Assembly: GCA_964431805.1 (NCBI GenBank)
Contig: CAYSKV010000016.1
Coordinates: 1-14,427, forward strand
Length of the DNA: 14,427 nucleotides
Source of the DNA: JACPHD01 sp964431805
GTDB taxonomy: Bacteria > Patescibacteriota > Patescibacteriia > Patescibacteriales > GWC2-42-12
Direction of reading: 5' to 3'
Shown here: positions 1 through 8,088 of the stretch, piece by piece
Numbering within the stretch: the first letter of the stretch is position 1
Layout: each line of letters opens with the position of its first letter
Position numbers and translations under genes: made by a program
Notes under the pieces: generated by a model
The model's database searches: none
Seen by the model: only the letters and a program-made list of their open reading frames with translations
What the model was told of the DNA's origin: nothing

Positions 1-53
1 CAAGTTAAAATTTAATAGCGAGTAAAACTCTACGGCCATTAAATTTTAACTTG
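1..53. repeat. Perfect 16-bp inverted repeat (hairpin) at the window edge
   Basis: Bases 1-16 (CAAGTTAAAATTTAAT) are exactly reverse-complementary to bases 38-53. The 21-base loop (17-37) itself contains a small dyad, GAGT-AAA-ACTC, at 20-30. The left arm starts at the first base of the window, so the repeat may be longer. There is no T-run after the right arm, so it is not a textbook intrinsic terminator for the plus strand; it could still end an upstream gene, act in both directions, or be an intergenic repeat. A GATAAA at 53-58 lies six bases before the ATG at 65, the same spacing as the two stronger promoters in this window, but no -35 element is recognisable. I therefore do not call a promoter here. 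Confidence 0.7.
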
Positions 54-64
54 ATAAAACAAAT

Positions 65-994
65 ATGAAGACAATTTTAGTTACCGGCGGAGCCGGTTTT
101 GTCGGTTCGCATTTATGTGAGCGATTGCTTAAGGAAGGGCATAAAGTAATTTGCCTAGATAATTTATTTACTGGTAATAAAAAAAATATCCAGCTATTTT
201 TAGCTAACAAAAATTTTAAATTTATTAAACATGATATAATTGAGCCGTTTTTTATAAAAGAAAAAATTGATCAAATTTATAATTTAGCTTGCCCAGCCTC
301 GCCAATTGGTTATCAATTTAATCCTATCAGGACCGTTAAGGCTAATACAATTGGTATTATAAATATGCTTGGTTTGGCTAAATTGCATAAGGCGCGTATT
401 TTACAAGCTTCAACTTCAGAAGTTTACGGTGACCCACTAGAGCATCCGCAAAAAGAAAGCTATCGCGGCAATGTTAATCCGATTGGTCCTAGGGCTTGTT
501 ATGACGAAGGTAAGCGCGTGGCCGAAACTTTATTTTTTGATTATCATCGTAAGTATGATTTAGAAATTCGTATTGTTAGAATTTTCAATACTTATGGCCC
601 AAATATGGCGGAGAACGATGGTCGGGTAATTTCTAATTTTATTACGCAAGCGTTAAAAAATAAAAATATTACCGTTTATGGCAACGGTTCGCAGACAAGA
701 TCGTTTTGCTATGTTTCGGATTTAGTTGATGGTTTAATAAAACTTATGAATAAAGAAAATTTTATTGGACCGGTTAATCTCGGTAACCCGACAGAATCAA
801 CAGTAAAAGAAATAGCAAAAAAAATAATTACTTTAACCGGTTCAAAATCAAAATTAGCTTATAAGTCTTTGCCTAAAGATGATCCTAAAAAGCGTCGACC
901 TAATATAGCGCTGGTTAAAAAGAAGCTAAGTTGGCAACCAAAAGTTAAGCTTAATGATGGGCTTAAAAAAACCATAGAATATTTTAAGAAATAA
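65..994 (+). CDS. UDP-glucuronate decarboxylase (UDP-xylose synthase), extended SDR family
   Basis: This 309-residue protein is expected to oxidise and decarboxylate UDP-glucuronate to UDP-xylose in the cytoplasm, using bound NAD. The Rossmann glycine motif GGAGFVGSH is at residues 8-16. The catalytic Tyr-x3-Lys is at Y146/K150 inside GPRACYDEGKR. The SEVYGDP segment (about 118-124, with the Glu this family uses in decarboxylation), RIFNTYGP (172-179), DGRVISNF (about 185-192) and QTRSFCYVSDL (210-220) are signatures of the decarboxylase branch rather than of 4-epimerases or 4,6-dehydratases. The length is close to that of bacterial soluble family members. The ATG at 65 places the glycine motif at the usual distance from the N-terminus; no Shine-Dalgarno is visible. 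It is the first gene of the plus-strand unit, with the next gene 4 bases downstream. A closely related SDR of different specificity is a minor alternative. Confidence 0.9.
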   Translation: MKTILVTGGAGFVGSHLCERLLKEGHKVICLDNLFTGNKKNIQLFLANKNFKFIKHDIIEPFFIKEKIDQIYNLACPASPIGYQFNPIRTVKANTIGIINMLGLAKLHKARILQASTSEVYGDPLEHPQKESYRGNVNPIGPRACYDEGKRVAETLFFDYHRKYDLEIRIVRIFNTYGPNMAENDGRVISNFITQALKNKNITVYGNGSQTRSFCYVSDLVDGLIKLMNKENFIGPVNLGNPTESTVKEIAKKIITLTGSKSKLAYKSLPKDDPKKRRPNIALVKKKLSWQPKVKLNDGLKKTIEYFKK

Positions 995-998
995 TAGC

Positions 999-3182
999 AT
1001 GGCAAAAAAAATATTAATTTTTTCAACCGCATATTTGCCTTTAATTGGCGGAGCCGAAATAGCTATTAAAGAATTAACCGACCGTTTAGTTGGTTTTGAT
1101 TTCGATTTAATTACCGCTAGACTAAAAACTGATTTGGCCAAACAGGAAAAGATAGGTCGAGTTACTATTTATCGAGTTGGATTAGGCAATAAGCTTGATA
1201 AATTTTTGTTGCCGATTCTGGGTTTAGCTAAAGCTTTTGCATTAAATAAAAAAAATAATTACAGAATAATTTGGTCTCTAATGGCTAGCCAAGCTTCAAT
1301 CGCGGCAGCTTTTTTAAAAATAACTTTTTCAGATAAAAAATTAATTTTGAATTTACAAGAAGGCGACGACGAAGAATATTTAAAAAGATATGTTTTTAAT
1401 AGCGATCTATTATATAAAGTTTTAATTCGTCCTTGGCATTTACTAGTTTTTAAAAAAGCTGATTATATTACGGCTATTAGCGCCGACCTTAAAAATAGGG
1501 CTGAAAAAAATGGCGTTAAAGCGACGATAGAAATTATACCGAATGGCGTTGATTTAGAAAAATTTAAGAGGGAAGATTTAAAATTTAAAGTTGAACAATT
1601 AAAAAATAAATTAAATTTTTCTGAAAACGATAAAATAATTATTACTGTTTCTCGGTTAGTTAAAAAAAATGGCTTAGGGGATTTAATTGAAGCCATGAGT
1701 TATTTACCGGCGAATGTAAAATTATTGATAATTGGTGGTGGTGAATTAGAAGCTGATTTAAAATCTAAAATTTTAAATTTAAAATTAGATAATAGAGTAA
1801 TAATGCTCGGGGCTGTTAATAATGAAATTGTTTATGAATATTTAGCTATGGCAGATATTTTCGTCCGACCGTCTCTTTCCGAGGGGCAGGGTATTGCTTT
1901 TTTAGAAGCTATGGCCGTTGGCTTGCCGGTTATTGCCACGCCGGTTGGCGGTATTGTTGATTTTTTGCGCGATAATGAAACAGGATTATTTTGTGAAGTG
2001 AAAAATCCAAAAAGCATTGCTGATAAGATTAAAATATTATTAGAAGATAAAGAAAAAGCGGGAAAGATTGCGATTATTGCTAAAGCCATGGTTGAAAAAA
2101 GATATAATTGGGATTTAATTGCTAAGAATATGGAGAATGTTTTTGATAAGAATAACGGATTCGGAAATGATAAAATGAAAATTTTAATTGTTACCGGTGT
2201 TTATCCGCCGGATATTGGCGGACCTGCTCAATACGCAAAAAATTTAGTGGAACAATTTACCGGCATGGGTCATGAAGTAAAAGTCTTAAATTATAAATTA
2301 GAAAAAAAATTACCAATTGGCCTTAGGCATGTTTTATATTTTTTTAGAGTTATTTTCAATTTGAATAAAGTAAATTTCATAGTTGCTCTTGATACTTTTA
2401 GCGTGGGTATGCCGGCGGTAATTGCAGCCATGATTTTTAATAGAAAAATTATTATTCGTACTGGCGGAGATTTTTTATGGGAGTCATACGTTGAAAGAAG
2501 CGGTAATCTAATTACTTTAAGGCAATTTTATGAAATTAAGCCAGGTTTAAGTTTAAAAGAAAAAATTATTTTTATTTTATCAAAATATATTTTAAAAAAT
2601 TCAACGGCTATTATTTTTAGCACTGCTTGGCAGAAAGAAATTTTTGAAAAATATTATAATTTAAGTACAAAAAAAAGCTATATTATAGAAAATTATTTTG
2701 AGGTTAAAAAATTAGGCGGCGAGGAGACTGGAGATAAAAAATTCCTTTGGGCCGGTAGGCCGATAAAATTAAAGAATATAGAACGATTAAGGCAAGCTTT
2801 TAGCAAGGCGCAAAAAATTGAACCCGAGCTTAAACTCAAAGTTATTCAAAACATGTCTTATGAGAAATTGTTAGAAGAAATGAAAAAATCTTATGCCATG
2901 ATTTTGCCGTCGCTTAGCGAAGTTAGTCCAAATTTTATTTTAGACGCTATAAGTTGCCGTAAACCCTTTATTATGACTAAAGAGTCGGGTTATTATGAAA
3001 CACTTAAATCTATCGGTTTATTTATAGATCCGCTAGACGAGGACGATATAAAAAATAAAATATTATTTTTAGCTGACGATAAAAATTACCTTGAATATAA
3101 AAATAAAATTATAAATTTTAATTATAAACATACTTGGAACGAAATCGCCGGGGAATTTATAAATATTTATAAAAAATTGTGA
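999..3182 (+). CDS. Tandem GT4 glycosyltransferase, two complete GT-B enzymes in one frame
   Basis: The 727 residues hold two retaining GT-B glycosyltransferases end to end. Domain 1 (about 1-385) starts with KILIFSTAYLPLIGGAE, has an NGVDLEKF acceptor-site strand (182-189), and carries the donor-binding E-x7-E as E295/E303 in SLSEGQGIAFLEAM. Domain 2 starts at an internal Met393 (base 2175) with KILIVTGVYPPDIGGPAQY and ends at 727; its donor motif is weaker, E641-x7-D649 in SLSEVSPNFILDA. Each half has the size of a normal single GT4 protein (about 390 and 335 residues). The short joint (about 381-392) has no domain of its own, so this may be a real fusion or two genes joined by a one-base sequencing or assembly indel. 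It lies 4 bases after the decarboxylase gene; its TGA overlaps the next gene's GTG start. Sugar donors cannot be told from the sequence. Confidence 0.85.
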   Translation: MAKKILIFSTAYLPLIGGAEIAIKELTDRLVGFDFDLITARLKTDLAKQEKIGRVTIYRVGLGNKLDKFLLPILGLAKAFALNKKNNYRIIWSLMASQASIAAAFLKITFSDKKLILNLQEGDDEEYLKRYVFNSDLLYKVLIRPWHLLVFKKADYITAISADLKNRAEKNGVKATIEIIPNGVDLEKFKREDLKFKVEQLKNKLNFSENDKIIITVSRLVKKNGLGDLIEAMSYLPANVKLLIIGGGELEADLKSKILNLKLDNRVIMLGAVNNEIVYEYLAMADIFVRPSLSEGQGIAFLEAMAVGLPVIATPVGGIVDFLRDNETGLFCEVKNPKSIADKIKILLEDKEKAGKIAIIAKAMVEKRYNWDLIAKNMENVFDKNNGFGNDKMKILIVTGVYPPDIGGPAQYAKNLVEQFTGMGHEVKVLNYKLEKKLPIGLRHVLYFFRVIFNLNKVNFIVALDTFSVGMPAVIAAMIFNRKIIIRTGGDFLWESYVERSGNLITLRQFYEIKPGLSLKEKIIFILSKYILKNSTAIIFSTAWQKEIFEKYYNLSTKKSYIIENYFEVKKLGGEETGDKKFLWAGRPIKLKNIERLRQAFSKAQKIEPELKLKVIQNMSYEKLLEEMKKSYAMILPSLSEVSPNFILDAISCRKPFIMTKESGYYETLKSIGLFIDPLDEDDIKNKILFLADDKNYLEYKNKIINFNYKHTWNEIAGEFINIYKKL

Positions 3183-4249
3183 AAATATTAAGCTTTGGCC
3201 TAGACAATTCAATTTTAAATAAAACCTCCGCTTTAGCCGAGAGAGTTATTGAATATGGTAAATTAGTTAAAAAATATACGGTCATAGTGCCGAGTAATAA
3301 AAATGAAAAAATTGCATTATCTGAAAAAGTAGTAGTTTACGGTTCCGGTGGAAATAATAAATTAATACAATTTTTCAAAATTTATAAAACAGCTAAAAAA
3401 GTATTAGGCGATGAAAAATTTAATATTGTAACTGTGCAAGATCAATATTATTTAGCTTTAATTGGCGTTGGCTTAGCTAAAAAATTTAAAGTCGGATTAG
3501 AAATCCAGGTTCATGGTTTTGAAAAGTATTATGGCTTAAGAAAAATAGTAGCAAAATATGTTTTACCAAGAGCTAACGCGATAAGGTGCGTAAGTCAGAG
3601 GTTAAAGAAACAGTTAATTAAGGAATTTAATGTAAAAGAAGAAAAAATTACTGTGGTCCCGATTTTTGTAGATATTAATACGCCAAATTTTCAAAGAGGA
3701 ATTAAGGCAGGTAATTTTATTTTTCTTACCGTGGGCAGGCTTGTGCCAGTAAAAAATATCGGCATACAAATAGAAGCGATGAAAGAAGTGATAAAAAAAT
3801 ATCCTGAAATAGAATTATGGATTATTGGCGATGGATCGGAAAAAAACAATTACGAATTGCAAATTAAAAATTATAAATTGGAAAAAAATGTAAAATTGTT
3901 TGGCTGGAAAAATGAATTAGATAAATATTATGAAAAGGCAGATGTATTTTTATTAACTTCTAACGCAGAAGGTTGGGGGATGGCGGTTATTGAAGCGGCT
4001 GGCTACGGTTTACCGATCATAATGACCGACGTTGGTTGTGCCGGCGAAGTCATTAAAAACAATGAAAGTGGTTTTGTAATTCCGGTAGGTGATAAGCAGA
4101 AATTAGTTGAAGCTATAATAAAAATTATAGAAGATGAAAATTTAAGAACAGAGTTAGGTAAAAATGTTAAGTTAGCAGTAAATCAATTGCCAAATAAAGT
4201 GCAAATATTAGAGTTATATAAAAAATCTTGGCAAAAAGCTATCTTATGA
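3179..4249 (+). CDS. GT4-family glycosyltransferase
   Basis: This 356-residue protein is a cytoplasmic GT-B retaining glycosyltransferase. The N-terminal acceptor half runs to about residue 170 and the donor half from about 178. The donor half shows FLTVGRLVPVKN (182-193), the IIGDGSE turn (215-221) and the E-x7-E motif E264/E272 in NAEGWGMAVIEAAGYGLP. The start is GTG at 3179, overlapping the previous TGA as GTGA, a translational-coupling arrangement. The first in-frame alternatives would cut into the first beta strand (KILSFGLDN), so the GTG is preferred. Its stop overlaps the following ATG as ATGA. Donor and acceptor are unknown; it most likely adds one sugar during assembly of the repeat unit. 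Confidence 0.88.
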   Translation: MKILSFGLDNSILNKTSALAERVIEYGKLVKKYTVIVPSNKNEKIALSEKVVVYGSGGNNKLIQFFKIYKTAKKVLGDEKFNIVTVQDQYYLALIGVGLAKKFKVGLEIQVHGFEKYYGLRKIVAKYVLPRANAIRCVSQRLKKQLIKEFNVKEEKITVVPIFVDINTPNFQRGIKAGNFIFLTVGRLVPVKNIGIQIEAMKEVIKKYPEIELWIIGDGSEKNNYELQIKNYKLEKNVKLFGWKNELDKYYEKADVFLLTSNAEGWGMAVIEAAGYGLPIIMTDVGCAGEVIKNNESGFVIPVGDKQKLVEAIIKIIEDENLRTELGKNVKLAVNQLPNKVQILELYKKSWQKAIL

Positions 4250-5301
4250 AGTTATTAATTTTAACTCAAAAGGTTGATATAAATGACGACGTGCTCGGTT
4301 TTATGCACGGCTGGATTATTGAATTTTCTAAATATTATGAAAAAATAACTGTTATTGCTTTAGGCGTCGGCGAATATAATTTACCAGATAATGTAAAAGT
4401 TTTATCTTTAGGCAAAGAAAAAGGAGAATCAAAATTAAAATATATTATAAATTTTTATAAATATATTTGGCAAGAAAGAAAAAATTATGATGCGGTTTTT
4501 GTGCACATGAATCAGATTTACGCGGTTCTCGGCGGATTATTCTGGCGCTTAGATAGGAAAAAAATTGGTCTTTGGTATGCACATAAATCAATTAGCATTT
4601 CATTAAGAATAGCTGAAAAAATAGTAGATGTAATTTTTACTCCTTCGAAAGAAAGCTTTCGTTTAATTAGTAAAAAGATAAATATAACAGGGCATGGAAT
4701 AAATACTGATATTTTTAAACCAGTTTTAAATATAGAAAAAAATAAAAAGTTTAAAATAATAACCGTTGGAAGAATTTCTCCGATTAAAGATTACAAAGTA
4801 TTAATTGAAGCAATAAATATTATTACTAAACAGGGGATTGAAGTTGATGTAAAAATTATTGGCGGCCCAGGTACGCCAGAGCAAGAAAAATATTTTATAA
4901 ATTTACAAAAAATAGTGAAAGAAAAAAAATTAAATACTATTGTAAATTTTGTTGGTTCAGCGCCGTATAGGGAAGTCGCTAATTATTTTCAGTCGGCCGA
5001 TTTATTTATTAACATGAGTCGAACCGGGAGCCTAGATAAAACAATTTTAGAGGCAATGGCTTGCGGTGTAATTACTTTGTCGTCCAACGATTCTTATAAA
5101 GAAATTTTGTCCGATAGATATAGCGATTTAGTTTATAAAGCCGGTGATTTTAATGAGTTAGCTAAAAAAATTATTAAAATTAAAAATTATCCAGAAGTAG
5201 TGAAAAATAATTTTGGCGAAGAATTAAGAAAAATAGTTGAAATAAATCATAATTTGAGAAATTTAATTATAAAAATAATAAATATACTAGGTAAAAAATA
5301 A
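4246..5301 (+). CDS. GT4-family glycosyltransferase (SRTGS-DK subtype)
   Basis: This 351-residue GT-B glycosyltransferase starts with MKLLILTQKVD, a first beta strand directly at the N-terminus. I place the start at ATG 4246, which overlaps the previous TGA (ATGA); an upstream TTG at 4228 would only add six residues inside the preceding gene. The donor half has KIITVGRISPIKD and a conserved MSRTGSLDKTILEAMACG block. In that block the first Glu of the usual E-x7-E motif is replaced by Gly while the second Glu remains; from memory this SRTGS-DK form recurs in a subgroup of GT4 proteins, so it need not mean loss of activity. Ten bases separate it from the next gene. The sugar transferred cannot be assigned. 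Confidence 0.85.
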   Translation: MKLLILTQKVDINDDVLGFMHGWIIEFSKYYEKITVIALGVGEYNLPDNVKVLSLGKEKGESKLKYIINFYKYIWQERKNYDAVFVHMNQIYAVLGGLFWRLDRKKIGLWYAHKSISISLRIAEKIVDVIFTPSKESFRLISKKINITGHGINTDIFKPVLNIEKNKKFKIITVGRISPIKDYKVLIEAINIITKQGIEVDVKIIGGPGTPEQEKYFINLQKIVKEKKLNTIVNFVGSAPYREVANYFQSADLFINMSRTGSLDKTILEAMACGVITLSSNDSYKEILSDRYSDLVYKAGDFNELAKKIIKIKNYPEVVKNNFGEELRKIVEINHNLRNLIIKIINILGKK

Positions 5302-5311
5302 CAATTAAATT

Positions 5312-6040
5312 ATGAATTCAGAAAATATAAAAAATATTTATAATAAAAAAGTTAAAGAATACAGCCTAAAATATGAAGATCAAAGATGGTTCAAGGATGA
5401 TTTTTATAAATCAGGCTATGATATGACTTTTTTGAGTATTAAGCGTTTGTTCTTAAATACTAACTTTAAAAATATTTTAGAGCTTGGCCCAGGAAATGGA
5501 ACTTGGACAAAATTACTTATTTCTTTTTTCCCCGAAGCAAGCTTTGATTTAGTTGATATTTCTTCAGAAATGTTAAAACTCGCTCGACAAGCCCTAGAGC
5601 AATATAAAAATAATATAAATTATTTCGAAACCGATTTTTTGAATTATAAACCAGAAAAAAGTTATGATTTATTTTTTTCATCGCGCGCTATTGAATATAT
5701 CGATGATAAAGAGGCTGCTATAAAAAAAATTATAAGTTTATTAAATCTCGGGGGGAGAGGATTTATTATTACGAAGACTCCGAGATACTTAAGAAATAAA
5801 ATAATGGGACGAAAAATATCAGCAATGCATCAAGGCCAAATAAAAGCTAATGATTTATTTAAAATTTTAAAAAAGAATGGTGGTGAGGATATAAAAATAT
5901 ATCCCGTAACGTTGATTTTTCCGATTTTAAAATCAGCTTTGTTGAATAAAATTTTATATAAAATATTTGGTAAATTAAGATTAAATTTTATTAGTCAGCA
6001 ATTTTGTGAATCTTATTGCATAATATTTTCAAAAAAATGA
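5312..6040 (+). CDS. Class I SAM-dependent methyltransferase
   Basis: This 242-residue protein has the Rossmann-fold methyltransferase signature: motif I ILELGPGNGTW (residues 55-65), the acidic ribose-binding residue D82 at the end of strand 2 (FDLVDISSEMLKLAR), and a motif IV-like region YDLFFSSRAIEYI (118-130), followed by GGRGFIITKTPRY. The N-terminal 50 residues form a charged helical cap. No membrane segment is seen. In this setting it most likely methylates a sugar hydroxyl, an N-sugar or a lipid-linked intermediate; the substrate is not readable. Its stop overlaps the ATG of the P-loop protein (ATGA), so the two are probably translated together. Confidence 0.85.
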   Translation: MNSENIKNIYNKKVKEYSLKYEDQRWFKDDFYKSGYDMTFLSIKRLFLNTNFKNILELGPGNGTWTKLLISFFPEASFDLVDISSEMLKLARQALEQYKNNINYFETDFLNYKPEKSYDLFFSSRAIEYIDDKEAAIKKIISLLNLGGRGFIITKTPRYLRNKIMGRKISAMHQGQIKANDLFKILKKNGGEDIKIYPVTLIFPILKSALLNKILYKIFGKLRLNFISQQFCESYCIIFSKK

Positions 6041-6651
6041 TTATAGAATTCTACGGATTACCTGGAACCGGGAAGACTGCTACTGCAAAAAAATTAGAGC
6101 AGGAGACAGATTTTAATATTGTAAAAATTAAAACCAAACAAGAATTGATATTTTTTAATATTTTATTTTTATTAAAGCATCCAATCAAATTTTTTGTTTT
6201 ATTATATTTTATTATTGTTAACTCCGTAAGTTTGAAGGAATTTTATTATAAGTTTATGAATGCGTTTTTAAATTGCAACGCTAAATATCAAAAATCTAAA
6301 AAATATAAAAAAGCAATTATTGATCAGGGTTATTTTCAAGGAATTTTATCTATTTTTAATAAAGAAATAAAAAACACATCTTTAAATAAATATTTAAATA
6401 TTATTTTAAAACCTGACATTTTATTTATTTTTGAAGCGCCTCAAGTTGTAAGGGATAAGAGAATTTTAGAAAGAGGTTATTATATCAGGCGGGGGTATAA
6501 TAAAGAATATTTAAAAAATTTAGAGAATTTAATTTCAAAAAATAATAAAATATTTAATTCTAAATTAGCTGATTATGATATTAAGTTTTTTGTAGTTGAA
6601 ACCGATGGCGCGCTTAGTAGTGTATGCGAAAAAATAATATCATTAATTTAA
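6037..6651 (+). CDS. P-loop kinase-like protein (thymidylate kinase-like fold)
   Basis: The 204-residue protein begins MIIEFYGLPGTGKT, a Walker A motif at residues 7-14 directly after the first beta strand, as in nucleoside-monophosphate kinase-like proteins. AIIDQGYFQG is a probable Walker B/substrate-binding segment, DILFIFEAP a following strand, and the Arg-rich stretch RDKRILERGYYIRRGY resembles the lid or arginine finger region of thymidylate kinases. I choose ATG 6037, overlapping the upstream TGA, over TTG 6016, which adds MHNIFKK before the first strand and lies within the methyltransferase gene. A hydrophobic patch (FFVLLYFIIVNSV) could be a buried helix or a membrane contact. The substrate is unknown; phosphorylation of a sugar or lipid-linked intermediate is only a guess from the neighbours. 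Confidence 0.7.
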   Translation: MIIEFYGLPGTGKTATAKKLEQETDFNIVKIKTKQELIFFNILFLLKHPIKFFVLLYFIIVNSVSLKEFYYKFMNAFLNCNAKYQKSKKYKKAIIDQGYFQGILSIFNKEIKNTSLNKYLNIILKPDILFIFEAPQVVRDKRILERGYYIRRGYNKEYLKNLENLISKNNKIFNSKLADYDIKFFVVETDGALSSVCEKIISLI

Positions 6652-6663
6652 ATATTAATAGTT

Positions 6664-8088
6664 ATGCAGGAAGTAATTAGTTATAATTTTAACGCAGATG
6701 ATATAAAAAATGATAATTATGAATCTTTATTTGAAAAAATTAGAAGAGATTCTTGCTTTGCTTTTGTTGGCAAATCGGGTGGAAAATATATTGCGTTGAG
6801 AGATCATCTAGGTGTTGCGCCATTATATTATCGTTTTTATGAAAATGATGTTAAATTTTCTTTTAATTTTATTGATCTCGTAAAGAACCAAGATGAATTC
6901 GATAAAGAAGGTATAAAATATTTTTTATTTTTTGGCACTATAAAATTATTTTCAATTATTAAAGATATTAAAGTTGTGCCTGCCGGTTCGGTCGTTGAAA
7001 TTTATCCCGAAGAGCGGAAAATTAAATGTTTATATGAATATAAAGTAAAAATATTGCCAAAGCTAAAAAATAAATACTCGGAAATAATTAATGATGTTGA
7101 TGATTTACTTCTTAAAGCTACTAAACGTATTCATAATAAAGAAGAAGTGGGCCTATATTTGAGCGGTGGTATTGATTCAGCTCTGACAGGTATTTTTTTA
7201 AAAAAGGCTGGGATTAAAATAAATGCTTATACCTGCGCCACAGAAGGATTAAACAGCCAGGAAGTTGAATTAGCGAAAAAAAATGCTGAGACTATCGGAG
7301 TAGATAATCATGAAATTATTCCTTGGAATTCAAGTGAGTATGAAAAATATTTAAAAGATATTCCTGAAATATTTGGTACCGTTTCCGGGGCGCGGAGTTC
7401 TTTGGGTTTGGCTAGTTTATGGGAAAAGTCAAATATAAAAAATGAAAAGCAAATATATTTTTCTCAAAATACAGATACTTTAGCATGCTCGGTTGCGGCT
7501 CAATATTATACATATTTTGTTAGTTTCCTGCCAAAATTTATCAAGAAATATATTAGTCTTTGTTTTAAATACGATAATATTTTCAATGATTACCTTTCTT
7601 TCGCTAGTAATGGCTCTATAAAAGAGTATAAAAAATTTGAAGATATTTATCCTAAAAATAGTAGCAATAAAATAGTTTTGTTAACATTGGCTGGTATGTA
7701 TATAGTACATTCTCCATGCGACGGCGAAGTATTAATGGCCCCAGCTTTAAGAAAAAATATCCAAGCATCTAATATATATTATGACATGGATTTAATTGAA
7801 TATTATTTACGTATTCCATTAAAATTCCGTTTAGAATTTTCCAGAGAATCAAAATTTTATTTTGCTTTAGGAAAAAGAATTTTTAGAAGTGTGGCAAAGA
7901 GGTATCTAGATAAAAAAGTAATAAATAAAAAAAGAGGTTTTTTAGTTCCAGCCAATAAAGATTTATATGATTTGGATACTTTTATGGATATTAAATTACC
8001 CGGCAGAAAAGCGAAATACGGAGCTAAAGTTTTATTAAGTTTATGTGAATATAGCGAAATTATTAAGCCAAAAGTATGCAAAAAATAA
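6664..8088 (+). CDS. Asparagine-synthetase-like amidotransferase with N-terminally shortened glutaminase domain
   Basis: The 474-residue protein matches the second half of a class II glutaminase domain (RDHLGVAPLYY, 46-56; then IKDIKVVPAGSVVEIYP, about 99-115) followed by an asparagine-synthetase ATP-pyrophosphatase domain with the PP-loop LSGGIDSAL (166-174). Towards the C-terminus KKRGFLVP (422-429) matches the conserved K-x-GF-x-P segment. Compared with AsnB, roughly the first 90-100 residues are missing, including the Cys2 nucleophile and glutamine-binding residues. An in-frame stop at 6649-6651 excludes an unseen extension. The second ATP-site motif, usually G-x-GADE, reads QNTDTL (268-273). 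The protein may therefore use free ammonia, adenylate another substrate such as a uronic acid, or be non-catalytic. Similar proteins occur in glycan loci, where some amidate uronic acids. It overlaps the next gene by 13 bases. Confidence 0.8.
   Translation: MQEVISYNFNADDIKNDNYESLFEKIRRDSCFAFVGKSGGKYIALRDHLGVAPLYYRFYENDVKFSFNFIDLVKNQDEFDKEGIKYFLFFGTIKLFSIIKDIKVVPAGSVVEIYPEERKIKCLYEYKVKILPKLKNKYSEIINDVDDLLLKATKRIHNKEEVGLYLSGGIDSALTGIFLKKAGIKINAYTCATEGLNSQEVELAKKNAETIGVDNHEIIPWNSSEYEKYLKDIPEIFGTVSGARSSLGLASLWEKSNIKNEKQIYFSQNTDTLACSVAAQYYTYFVSFLPKFIKKYISLCFKYDNIFNDYLSFASNGSIKEYKKFEDIYPKNSSNKIVLLTLAGMYIVHSPCDGEVLMAPALRKNIQASNIYYDMDLIEYYLRIPLKFRLEFSRESKFYFALGKRIFRSVAKRYLDKKVINKKRGFLVPANKDLYDLDTFMDIKLPGRKAKYGAKVLLSLCEYSEIIKPKVCKK

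Noticed and set aside
926..1141. Open frame on the minus strand across the decarboxylase/GT4 junction
   Set aside because: It lies opposite two well-supported genes and shows no family motif.
4228..4245. TTG start that would lengthen the third GT4 gene by six residues
   Set aside because: ATG 4246 overlaps the previous stop as ATGA, matching the coupling style of the locus, and places the first beta strand at the N-terminus.
6016..6036. TTG start that would add seven residues to the P-loop protein
   Set aside because: ATG 6037 overlaps the upstream TGA and directly begins the first beta strand before Walker A.
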